Source: Paraburkholderia hiiakae (lineage in GTDB: Bacteria; Pseudomonadota; Gammaproteobacteria; Burkholderiales; Burkholderiaceae). From it: DNA of 64,000 nucleotides. The stretch covers positions 124,001 to 188,000 of the forward strand of contig NZ_CAJHCQ010000004.1 in assembly GCF_904848665.1 (NCBI RefSeq). Direction: 5' to 3'. Position 1 is the stretch's first letter, and each line of letters starts with the position of its first letter. Shown one piece after another: positions 1 to 7,917 of the stretch. Under the pieces are notes generated by a model. The model saw only the letters and a list, made by a program, of their open reading frames with translations. It did not search any database and had not been told where the DNA came from. A program made the translations under genes and the position numbers.

Positions 1-1020
1 GATCACTTCTTCATGGCCGCGTTTGGCGGCTCATGGCTCAACCACATCTTCCTGATCTCGGCGCAGGTGCCGCAATACGCCGATATCCAGACGAGCGCCG
101 CAAAGCATCTCGCCTCGGTCGTCGAGGGCATTGACCCCACCGGCACGCGCCTGAAGGTCGCGGCGAACTCGCCGGCCTCGGCGCTCGATGGCCCGCCGAA
201 GTTCGTGAACGACGGCCTCTTCACGCCCGATGGCTACGCCGTCAATACGATGGCGCCGCCGTATCAGCCGAGCAATGTGCGAGCGTCGGAAGACGGCAAC
301 CGCGCGCTCGCCGATCCGTCCAATCCGCGCGTGCTGCGCCCGCAGACCTACGCGACGATCGGCGACCGGCTCTCGGCGAAGGGCGTCGACTGGGCCTGGT
401 ACAGCGGGGCCTGGCAGTACGCGCTGGATCATCAGGACACTGGCGCGGTGCCCGACTTCCAGTATCACCACCAGCCGTTCAACTACTTTGCCAGCTTCGC
501 GCCGGGCACGGCCGCGCGGTCGCGTCACCTGCGCGATGCGGGCGTGGGCGACGATCCGTCGACCAACCGTCTGCTCGCGGACATCGACGCAGGGCGGTTG
601 CCTGCCGTTACGTTCTATAAGCCGCAGGGCAACCTGAACATGCACGCCGGCTATGCGGACGTCGAATCGGGCGACCGTCACGTCGCGACCGTGATCGAGC
701 ACATCCAGCGCGGCCCGCAATGGGCGAACACGATGATCGTGGTGACGCACGACGAGAACGGCGGCTGGTGGGATCCGGTCGCGCCGCCCGTGGGCGACCG
801 CTGGGGCCCGGGCTCGCGCATTCCGGCGCTCGTGATCGCGCCGTTCGCGAAGAAGGGCTACGTCGATCACACGTTCTACGACACGGTTTCGATCCTGCGC
901 TTCATCAGCCGCGTGCATGGGCTCGCGCCGCTCGATGGCGTGGCCGCGCGCGATCAGGCGTTCCTCTCGCGAGGGCAGACGCCGCCTGGCGATCTCACGG
1001 CGGCGCTCGATCTGGCCTGA
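1..1020 (+). CDS. Phosphoesterase family protein (AcpA acid phosphatase / phospholipase C type), 5' truncated
   Basis: The reading frame is open from the first base of the window, so only the last 339 codons are visible. The stretch HDENGGWWDPVAPP, followed by a GSRIPALVIAPFAKKG block and an HTFYDTVSILRFI block, is the C-terminal signature of the phosphoesterase family that contains acid phosphatase AcpA and phospholipase C; the His-Asp-Glu-Asn residues are expected metal or active-site ligands. Such enzymes are usually exported and cleave phosphate monoesters or diesters. The signal sequence and N-terminal metal site lie outside the window, so the exact substrate class cannot be chosen. Confidence 0.85.
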   Translation, partial: DHFFMAAFGGSWLNHIFLISAQVPQYADIQTSAAKHLASVVEGIDPTGTRLKVAANSPASALDGPPKFVNDGLFTPDGYAVNTMAPPYQPSNVRASEDGNRALADPSNPRVLRPQTYATIGDRLSAKGVDWAWYSGAWQYALDHQDTGAVPDFQYHHQPFNYFASFAPGTAARSRHLRDAGVGDDPSTNRLLADIDAGRLPAVTFYKPQGNLNMHAGYADVESGDRHVATVIEHIQRGPQWANTMIVVTHDENGGWWDPVAPPVGDRWGPGSRIPALVIAPFAKKGYVDHTFYDTVSILRFISRVHGLAPLDGVAARDQAFLSRGQTPPGDLTAALDLA

Positions 1021-1145
1021 GTGCTGCGCGCATCGATGGGGAGAGGGCGGTGGCCGTCGCGAAACGTTTGCGTCGCCGCCCCGGTTGCCCATCGGAAACG
1101 CAAATTGATGCAAGCGCGACACAAGCGACGAACTCTCCATCCGAT

Positions 1146-1472
1146 CAATGAGTTGGCGCGCTCGTCAGGCGGTTATCAACAGGTTTGTCACCAAAAACTG
1201 TGGACAACTTTGGTGCGCAAAAAATATGCATCTTCTGTGTCGTTTGCGAGCTTCCTGTTTCCAATCAGTGACTTGGTGCGGATGTCCAGAAGTTGCCCAC
1301 AGGGCTGTGAACAAAATCTGTGGAAAAGCCCCAGCGCGTTTTTCCATGAGATGCTGCCGCTGCAACAATCGCTGACTCAGCGCACAACCCGAATCGCATC
1401 AAGCACTTGGCGCGGTCGTCCCAGGGTTACGCACAAGGCTGTGAACAGAATCTGTGGACAAAACTACGCTGC
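1146..1472 (+). repeat. Three imperfect repeats with DnaA-box-like words
   Basis: Three related segments start near 1149, 1265 and 1403. Each opens with a variant of TTGGCGCGNTCGTC and ends in a TGTGAACAxAATCTGTGGACAA-like block split over two short words (CTGTGAACA then CTGTGGACAA). TGTGGACAA differs by one base from the DnaA box TGTGGATAA, and the first copy also contains TTATCAACAGG. The copies are about 116 and 138 bases apart. No gene is visible here. They sit at the left edge of the vgrG island; whether DnaA binds is not shown. Confidence 0.55.
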
Positions 1473-1530
1473 TTTGAACAAGTCCCACAAACATCTGTTC
1501 TGTTTGGATTCAATAGCTCGCAGGTTATGA

Positions 1531-1761
1531 CGTTGGTCCAGGCTCGAACTGGAATCCCGCCAACGCATCTGTTCTGTCCGGGAAGCCAAGGGCGTCAGTC
1601 TGCACTTCCACTACCGTTACCGCTTCCAGGGCGAGTCGCGCGAAATGGCGCTGGGTGCATGGCCGCGCAACCCGCTCGACGCCATCCGTTCTAACTTCGA
1701 GGAAACGAAGCAGCGCGTCGGGCGTGGCGGCGACCCGACGGCCCAGAAGCGGGCCGTCGGA
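1531..1761 (+). pseudogene. Remnant of a P4-type tyrosine recombinase (integrase), arm-binding domain only
   Basis: In one frame the segment reads EAKGVSLHFHYRYRFQG, then REMALGAWP and a GGDPTAQKR block. This matches the order seen in the N-terminal arm-type DNA-binding domain of P4-family integrases (a YRYRFxG strand, a LGxYP turn, a helix, then GxDPxxxKR). An in-frame stop occurs just upstream near 1528 and the catalytic domain with its Arg-His-Arg-Tyr residues is missing, so this is a decayed fragment. It marks the left side of the island carrying vgrG and suggests past site-specific integration. Confidence 0.6.
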
Positions 1762-2179
1762 TGCCGGCACCAGCGGCAGGATGCGCGCGAACAGGAGCGG
1801 ACCGAGCGGCGACTGACGGTCGCAGCCATGTTCAAAGCTTGGCATCCGAGGCAATGGCGGAGACCACGCCTCAGCGTGCAAAGGCTTCAGATGAAGAACC
1901 GCCCAAGCCGCGGAGTTGCGCGAGCGCATACGGCAGTTCGAATCGCGCGCCCCGACAGCAAGATGGCACTTTGCCGTGCACGGAATGTTTCGTTATGCAG
2001 ATGGATAACAATGGCTCGAAGGCCTGCAATTCTGCATTGGTGTTGGCGAGCTTGCGCCACGTCAAGCATTTGATTTCGGTATAGCCCACGCAGCAGAAGA
2101 TGCCCTATTTTTCCTTTTCTGGAAGTGGAAATGGGCGGATGCCTGCAACACGATCCGCCGGTCTGAAAAAGGAGAAGGC
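1762..2179. other. Intergenic stretch before vgrG
   Basis: About 420 bases separate the integrase remnant from vgrG. I see no convincing gene: the short open frames on both strands lack family signatures. Base composition falls toward the 3' end. The last bases hold a strong ribosome-binding site (AAAAAGGAGAAGGC) immediately before the vgrG ATG. Confidence 0.5.
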
Positions 2180-4720
2180 ATGGCGGAATTTGATCCACTA
2201 CGTCCCGATATCACGGGCAGGCAGGCGTATCGCCTGGAGGTTCCCGGAACGCAGAGCGCGCTAGATTTATCGGTTGTGTCGTTCACGGCCACCGAAGCGA
2301 TGGGAGAGCCGACCGAAGTGATTATCGAGGCAACCCATCCGTCGCACTTGCCCCGCGCGGACTACGTGAACCTTGATGCCGTCTTCAGCATCGTGAACGA
2401 CGATGGGGCCGTGCGGAGATTCTCAGGCTACCTCGAACGCGTTTCGGTCATCCAGAAGACGAACGACTTTACGATGCACCAGTTTGTTCTGAAGTCACAC
2501 TTCGGACGACTGGCGGCAGTGACGACCACCGAAGTCTATCAACACAGGACGACACCCGAAATCATCATGGCGGTGCTGCGCCGGCACGGCATCAAGGACC
2601 ATCAGGTTTCGTTCCAGCTGCGCCGCCAGTATCCGGTTCATCTGTGGCACTTCCAGCACCAGACGACCGACCTTGCATATGTCCAGATGCTGATGCAGAA
2701 GGCGGGCGTCTACTCCTTTATCCAGGAGACGGAGTACGGCGACCAGATCGTTTTTGCCGATGACATCGACCACTATCTTTACGACGAGCCTCAGCGCATT
2801 GTGCCGTACCGCGAGACAGCGGGTCTGGAAGCGGGAGTGGAGGCGGTCACGGCACTGAAGACTCACGCGGAAACGGTGCCGCAGTCGTACACGGTTGCAG
2901 ACTACAACCCGGAAAGCGCCTGGGAGCGATTCAAGGACAGCACCAATGTCGCGCCGCAGGACCCGACCACGTATGGCCAGCCCTATGTCTACGGCACCCA
3001 CCACATCGACCAGGCCGGGGCGAAGTGGGAAGCGCAGTTGCGTCACGAGGCAGCCCTTGCACGGCAGGTCATCTACGAGGGCGGGAGCAACGTTCTGGCG
3101 TTGCAGTGCGCAAGCGTGCTGGAGACGGATTTCGTCCTGCCCGACGCGCTCAAAGGCCAGGTTGTGATCGAGGTCAGGCACAGTGGTGCGCGCGACCAGC
3201 CCTATACGAACCGCTTCAGGGCCATTCCCGCCGACCGGCGTTTCAGGCTCCAGCTCAAACCGGAAAAATGGGCGCGTATCTCCGGCACACTCTCAGCACG
3301 AATTTGCAGCCCGGACAAATATTCTTACGGCTATCTCAATTCCGTCGGCTACTACGTCGTTCGTCTGGACGCCGACTTCGGCAACTGGCCCAAAGGCGGC
3401 GAGAGCGTGCCGCTGCGCCTGGCCAAACCCTTCGCGGGCAAGCTGCAAACCGGCATGCACTTCGTCGCGCTGGACAATGACGAGGCCGTGATCTCATTTC
3501 GGGATGGCGACCCGGACAAGCCGGAAATCGTCGGCTTCCATCACCACAGCCAGGCGCGCGACCTCATCACGAACGACCGTCGCTGGCTCTCGCGCAACAT
3601 GATCCGAACGCAGTCGAACAACAAGCTGCGCATGGAGGACTGGGCGGGCCAGGAGGGGATCAAGCTCAGTACCGAGCACTCGGGCAAGTCGCAATTGAAT
3701 CTCGGCTATCTGGTGAACCAGAAGCTCGAATACCGGGGTGAGGGCTTTGAGGTCCGGACATCGGGCTGGGGCGTCAGCCGCGCAGGCAAGGGCCTGCTTC
3801 TGACGGCATACGACAGGCCCGCTGCCACGGGCACGCAACTCGACATGCAGGAAATCATCGCGCAGCTGGAAAGCGCGCTGGCCACGGCGAAGGCGCTGGC
3901 CGCGTCCGCCAGCAGCGCGAAGGCCGAGCCTGCTGACACCGACGCGCAGCAGCAGATGAAGGAGGATTTCGACGGTCTGAAGAAGCCGGGGCTGCTCGCG
4001 GGCACGCCCGCCTCGGCGGGGATCGTGGCGGGCCAGGGCATCCAGTTCGCGGCGCAGGGCGACATCAGCACGGTGGCCGGGAGGAACGCCGCCTGGAGCG
4101 TGCTCAAGCGCTTCACGGTCGCAGCGGGCGAGAAGATATCGCTGTTCGCGCAGAAGCTCGGCGTGAAGATTTTTGCGGCGAAGGGACCGGTTGAAATTCA
4201 GGCGCAAAGCGGCCCCATGTCGTTCACCGCAGACACGGACGTGAGCGTCGCTAGCGTCAACGGCAAGGTCCAGGTCTCGGCGGCAAAGGAAATCATCCTG
4301 GAATGCGGCGGTGCGTTCATCCAGTTCAAGGACGGCAGCATTACCCTGGGCGGTCCCAACGACCTGTTCCTGAAGGTCATCACGGTCCAGAAGAAGGGCA
4401 AGGCGTCGATGCACATTCCCGCATCACTTCCGCCCGTGCCTATCGAGCAGAACGCGGCTGAACTGTACATGCAGACGTTTGATGCGAGCACGGTTGTCAC
4501 CAATCGGGGAGATGGGCTGACTCTCGCTAGCCAGCCGTACCGTGTCTATCTGCCGGATGGAACAATCAAGCAGCAGGGTGTGCTGGTTGAAGGGGCAACG
4601 TTTAGCGTCAGCACTGCGGAACCGGTAAAGGTCAGGTGTGAAATTGGAGCCGGGGATTGGGGGGTAGTCGAAGACGCTTACGATCATGGCGAACCGGAAA
4701 ATGACATCACGCAGGCTTGA
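2180..4720 (+). CDS. vgrG: Type VI secretion tip protein VgrG (TssI)
   Basis: The 846-residue product is a T6SS spike protein. Residues about 1-400 form the gp27-like base and include the domain opening SALDLSVVSF and the YPVHLWHFQHQTTDL stretch. Residues about 400-550 carry the gp5/OB-like region ending in DGDPDKPEIVGFHHHSQ. Residues about 550-750 form the repetitive beta-helix needle with a DUF2345-type region (SGPMSFTADTDV, AAKEIILECGG). About 80 further residues after the needle form a small C-terminal extension that may load cargo. The start follows AAAAAGGAGAAGGC. It heads a cluster with a muramidase and its likely immunity gene, as in orphan vgrG effector islands; no structural T6SS genes are in the window. 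Confidence 0.95.
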   Translation: MAEFDPLRPDITGRQAYRLEVPGTQSALDLSVVSFTATEAMGEPTEVIIEATHPSHLPRADYVNLDAVFSIVNDDGAVRRFSGYLERVSVIQKTNDFTMHQFVLKSHFGRLAAVTTTEVYQHRTTPEIIMAVLRRHGIKDHQVSFQLRRQYPVHLWHFQHQTTDLAYVQMLMQKAGVYSFIQETEYGDQIVFADDIDHYLYDEPQRIVPYRETAGLEAGVEAVTALKTHAETVPQSYTVADYNPESAWERFKDSTNVAPQDPTTYGQPYVYGTHHIDQAGAKWEAQLRHEAALARQVIYEGGSNVLALQCASVLETDFVLPDALKGQVVIEVRHSGARDQPYTNRFRAIPADRRFRLQLKPEKWARISGTLSARICSPDKYSYGYLNSVGYYVVRLDADFGNWPKGGESVPLRLAKPFAGKLQTGMHFVALDNDEAVISFRDGDPDKPEIVGFHHHSQARDLITNDRRWLSRNMIRTQSNNKLRMEDWAGQEGIKLSTEHSGKSQLNLGYLVNQKLEYRGEGFEVRTSGWGVSRAGKGLLLTAYDRPAATGTQLDMQEIIAQLESALATAKALAASASSAKAEPADTDAQQQMKEDFDGLKKPGLLAGTPASAGIVAGQGIQFAAQGDISTVAGRNAAWSVLKRFTVAAGEKISLFAQKLGVKIFAAKGPVEIQAQSGPMSFTADTDVSVASVNGKVQVSAAKEIILECGGAFIQFKDGSITLGGPNDLFLKVITVQKKGKASMHIPASLPPVPIEQNAAELYMQTFDASTVVTNRGDGLTLASQPYRVYLPDGTIKQQGVLVEGATFSVSTAEPVKVRCEIGAGDWGVVEDAYDHGEPENDITQA

Positions 4721-4761
4721 TATCTGCACGCTTTCTTAAAGTGACTTGTTGAGGCTAACAG

Positions 4762-6171
4762 ATGGCATATTCAAGACATCCACGTAAACCGGTGGCACCG
4801 AAGGCCCCGCCATCGCCCTTTGTGGAAGTAACAATCTTGTTCCGGGATACCCTGCAAAAGCCGATTGAAGGACTGTCGGTGCTGGTCAAGGCAGGCAAAG
4901 GTGCACCGCAGGCCCCTGAATGGAAGCTGGGGCAGGACAGCGCCGATCCTCCAGCCGCGAATCCGGCATCGGCTCCTGACGGAGCATCGGCACCTGCGCC
5001 GGATGCCTCAGCGCCATTGGTGGACAACAGGACGGAGGTGGTTACGGACGCTAGTGGATATGCCGTAACGATCCAGAATGCCGCGCGTAACCAGCCGGTC
5101 GATATTGGGGTAAAGAACCGGCGTGGGAAGTATGCGTGGAAGGCGACCGTAACGCCGAAAAAGGACGTTAGCGCCTTTACGATTGTTAGTCCCGAGTACC
5201 ACCTGGAAGCGACGACGAAGCTGACGCCGAAGGATGAACTGGAGCAGGATCTTGATTTGCCTGTCGTGAGGGAAGGCGAGATCATGACCATTGAGCGTCT
5301 GGTTCACGACTTCGGACCGTTCATTGGCTGGTCGCAGAAGGTAACCGAGCAGGGACAGGTCAAGAAAGATTTCCCGACGAAAAAGAAGGAAGTGACTGAG
5401 GACCAGAAGACGCATAACAAGACAACACAAATCACAATCGAGCACCATTACAAGGTTGTGGACACTGGAAAGCCACGAACAATTGTGCTGAATGTGCTTG
5501 GTTCGCGACTTAATTTTCCAAATCCGGCCTTGTTTTCGGAGGATCAGTACAAGTCCATGGCGACGCAACTGGACGTTGAGGTGGCGGCAATTAAGGCTAT
5601 TGTGATGCAGGAGTGCTCTGGAATCCCGTTTGAAGAGAACGGTTTGCCGAAAATTAGATATGAACGCCACCTTTTCTATCGGGCATTGAAATTGAGGTAT
5701 GAGGCGCAGGAAGCAGGAGCAGATAAGGCGGCTCACAAGAAAGGCGTAAAGAGAAAAGGCACACCTTTTGCGAATCCATATCCACAATATCCTGAATTGT
5801 GCTTCCCTGAAGGGGGTGGATATGGTTCGGATGGATTGCACCAGTACGAGAAACTCACAAGGGCGGCGGCTTTGGATTTTGATTTGGCAATTCAAGCATG
5901 TTCTTGGGGAGGCTTTCAGATACTCGCTAGTGCGTACGCATCATGCGGTTGCGCGACGTCATTTGAATTTGCAAATAAGTTCATGTCGGGATCAGAAGAA
6001 CAGGCGCAAATTTTCGTTTTATTTATGAGAAACGTTAAGCCGGATGCGACTGTCGCTCTCCGCACCCACGATTGGGATGGAGTCGCATCAGGATACAACG
6101 GTGCTTATTGGCAGGATACTAATCCGGATTATGCAAAAAATTTAGGATTATTCTATGAAAAATTCAAATAA
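4762..6171 (+). CDS. Probable T6SS peptidoglycan effector with C-terminal N-acetylmuramidase (DUF3380) domain
   Basis: The 469-residue protein begins 41 bases after vgrG. Residues about 20-180 look like a beta-sandwich interrupted by an Ala/Pro/Ser-rich linker (about 60-85). Residues about 265-469 match the N-acetylmuramidase family: AIKAIVMQECSG with Glu284 as the expected catalytic acid, a KIRYERHLFYRA block, GGGYGSDGLHQYEKL, then SWGGFQILASAY and VASGYNGAYWQ. The enzyme would cut the glycan backbone of peptidoglycan in the periplasm of a target cell. No signal peptide is present, which fits delivery by VgrG rather than Sec. GC content falls through the 3' half, a sign of transfer. Confidence 0.85.
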   Translation: MAYSRHPRKPVAPKAPPSPFVEVTILFRDTLQKPIEGLSVLVKAGKGAPQAPEWKLGQDSADPPAANPASAPDGASAPAPDASAPLVDNRTEVVTDASGYAVTIQNAARNQPVDIGVKNRRGKYAWKATVTPKKDVSAFTIVSPEYHLEATTKLTPKDELEQDLDLPVVREGEIMTIERLVHDFGPFIGWSQKVTEQGQVKKDFPTKKKEVTEDQKTHNKTTQITIEHHYKVVDTGKPRTIVLNVLGSRLNFPNPALFSEDQYKSMATQLDVEVAAIKAIVMQECSGIPFEENGLPKIRYERHLFYRALKLRYEAQEAGADKAAHKKGVKRKGTPFANPYPQYPELCFPEGGGYGSDGLHQYEKLTRAAALDFDLAIQACSWGGFQILASAYASCGCATSFEFANKFMSGSEEQAQIFVLFMRNVKPDATVALRTHDWDGVASGYNGAYWQDTNPDYAKNLGLFYEKFK

Positions 6172-6847
6172 ATTTTTTGTCTCAATTTTCTCTTTTTTTA
6201 TCACCCAATTCTCATGGGGCGGTCAGGGAGTATTTTTTGATAATCCGGGGCTGATTGCTTTTGACGCCAACGGTATAGTGTCTGGATATTATGATGCGGA
6301 AGGTGAAAAGAGAGGATGTGTTTTTTTGTTTGCGCAGGGCGATGAGAGAGTAAACTATCGGGATAAATTTCCATATGCTGAAGTAAAGTTGCTCACTTTT
6401 ATCCCGGGCGAGAATGATTTGACATTTTCAGGGCGCAGTAAAACATTCGATATTGATGGGGAATTGTATGTGAGAGGTGATACATGGCTTATCCGCACCG
6501 ACACGGGGCAGGCAGGCTGTGAGAACTCGCTAGGTGTTTTTATGTCTTTGCCAGCAGATACGGTCGGAGGTGCGATATTCACGGTGAAAAAACGAATCCC
6601 AGCGAAAGGTATACGTCTTGTTAAAAAAAAGTCTCTTTTTTACGACCGGCAGGACGGGAAATTTATTGAAAGGAAGGGATACCTGACTAGAGGGAATGGA
6701 GTCATCGTGCTTCAGGTGAACGGCGAATTTGCATACGTGCGCTTTGCGGATCCACGAACAAACGTTCAGAGCTTTGGAAAAGTCACAACCGGCTGGATCC
6801 GCTCCGCCGACCTTGTGAATCCCTTTCCCCCCGCCGCGAAGCGATGA
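6155..6847 (+). CDS. Exported protein, probable immunity protein for the muramidase effector
   Basis: The 230-residue product overlaps the end of the muramidase gene by 17 bases, so the two are probably translationally coupled. It starts MKNSNKFFVSIFSFFITQFSWG, a short basic tip and hydrophobic stretch that looks like a Sec signal peptide, so it should act in the periplasm where the muramidase would act. The last 60 residues (GVIVLQVNGEFAYVRF, then GWIRSADLV) resemble a bacterial SH3-like fold. The region is clearly AT-richer than its surroundings. I do not recognise the family; the immunity role is inferred from position, overlap and export signal. Confidence 0.65.
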   Translation: MKNSNKFFVSIFSFFITQFSWGGQGVFFDNPGLIAFDANGIVSGYYDAEGEKRGCVFLFAQGDERVNYRDKFPYAEVKLLTFIPGENDLTFSGRSKTFDIDGELYVRGDTWLIRTDTGQAGCENSLGVFMSLPADTVGGAIFTVKKRIPAKGIRLVKKKSLFYDRQDGKFIERKGYLTRGNGVIVLQVNGEFAYVRFADPRTNVQSFGKVTTGWIRSADLVNPFPPAAKR

Positions 6848-6912
6848 GAGAGTAGTGCAAGGACCTCATAAAAATCACAGGGTGTGATTTATCCCATCAT
6901 GAATGAGGAGAC

Positions 6913-7560
6913 ATGTCGTTGGAGCATGAACAATCTGGTCGTGTGCGACCGTACTTTTCAGATTTCCCTCTGCAGGTACTGGCCCGTCCGCGTGATGGCG
7001 GCGGGTTTGACGTGTCCGGTGACATGAACGGTGACGACGAGACGGTAGGCTGCTACGCAAATTCCGTCACGGCGTTGGTCGATGCCATACAGATGGAACG
7101 GGCTGGGCGTCCGGGCTTCGGGTGCGGAGACGCGGGCACGTTCGACCGGCACCTGTTCCACAGCAGGGACGGAAAGAGCCTGATCGCGAACGTACGTATC
7201 GGCTGGCCGGTACACAGGCGGAAGATCATCTTGCGACCAGGGCTGGGGTTCGCCACCATCACAAAGCGTCTGCGCCAGCGCGTACCAGACGATGGCGCTC
7301 CATTGTCATTTGAAGTGGACGAGGACGCGTTCGCGTGGCTCGACGCGATCCACGAGCGCGCGGGGCTATATGCCTGGCGCGAGACAGCCCGCGCAGCGCT
7401 TTCATGGAATGCTGACAGGATGACGAAGGCTGCACTTCGTGCGCTGGAATCAATTGAGGTCACGGTTTGTGATGCATCGCGCTGCGATGAAGTGGCGCTG
7501 TTCGATCCCGAGTCGGAGCAGTGGCATTTCGTACCCGCGAAGGAATTCCTGATACGTTGA
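6913..7560 (+). CDS. Hypothetical protein of the vgrG island
   Basis: A 215-residue soluble protein preceded by a good ribosome-binding site (ATGAGGAGAC). It has no signal peptide or membrane segment. I do not recognise a family. Its composition is mixed, with several Cys residues (YANS context at about 49 and VCDASRCDEV near 190). It lies 65 bases after the probable immunity gene and before a terminator, so it may be a chaperone, second immunity factor or unrelated cargo of the island. Confidence 0.7.
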   Translation: MSLEHEQSGRVRPYFSDFPLQVLARPRDGGGFDVSGDMNGDDETVGCYANSVTALVDAIQMERAGRPGFGCGDAGTFDRHLFHSRDGKSLIANVRIGWPVHRRKIILRPGLGFATITKRLRQRVPDDGAPLSFEVDEDAFAWLDAIHERAGLYAWRETARAALSWNADRMTKAALRALESIEVTVCDASRCDEVALFDPESEQWHFVPAKEFLIR

Positions 7561-7677
7561 AAGAAATCGCCTGCAGCCCATGGAGGCTGGTCGAGCGTGG
7601 CCTCACGCTGTACGTAAAGAAGCACGGTTCCAAGCCCGCCACGCTTGATATTTAGGACCGTCTCCGCCAAGGGGAGT

Positions 7678-7733
7678 GGCAGTTTCCCCGCACCACGGCG
7701 TGAGGGGAAACGTGCGGGAACTGCCCAATTTTT
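7678..7733 (+). terminator. Terminator closing the vgrG island operon, with an alternative hairpin
   Basis: The arm GGCAGTTTCCCCGCAC (7678-7693) pairs with GTGCGGGAACTGCC (7712-7725), and the stem is followed by CAATTTTT. The same left arm can also pair with GGGGAAAC (7704-7711), giving a mutually exclusive hairpin. No coding frame is seen between 7561 and 7917. Confidence 0.6.
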
Positions 7734-7788
7734 CCCCACATCGGCCGCAAAGCCTTGTGGTTTGGGGTTCAGTGCCGTGGGGGAACAG

Positions 7789-7823
7789 TTATCCACGGAC
7801 TTATCCCCGAAAGTTGTGGATAG
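7789..7823. promoter_or_regulatory. Cluster of DnaA-box-like sequences
   Basis: TTATCCACG (7789-7797), TTATCCCCG (7801-7809) and, inverted, TGTGGATAG (7815-7823) lie within 35 bases. Each differs by one or two bases from TTATCCACA. They sit between the vgrG island and the next gene. DnaA binding is an inference from the words alone. Confidence 0.45.
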
Positions 7824-7917
7824 CGCACCCAGATGTTGATCGCTGCCGAATCAACCTTGCACAGTGTGGGACTTCGGCCCGATAATCGCCGTCGATATGG
7901 CCGTCGCGTGACTGCGC

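Noticed and set aside
1146..1472. CRISPR array
   Set aside because: Only three imperfect copies with irregular spacing and no unique spacers.
1021..1530. Plus-strand open frame of 169 codons
   Set aside because: Spans the DnaA-box-like repeats, has no start site or family pattern.
1541..1577. Possible tRNA fragment
   Set aside because: GGCTCGAACTGGAATCCCGCCAAC resembles a T-arm at a glance but no acceptor stem or cloverleaf forms; it lies in the integrase remnant.
7557..7655. A 32-codon TTG-started frame overlapping the previous stop
   Set aside because: Too short and without a pattern; it may be decayed sequence.
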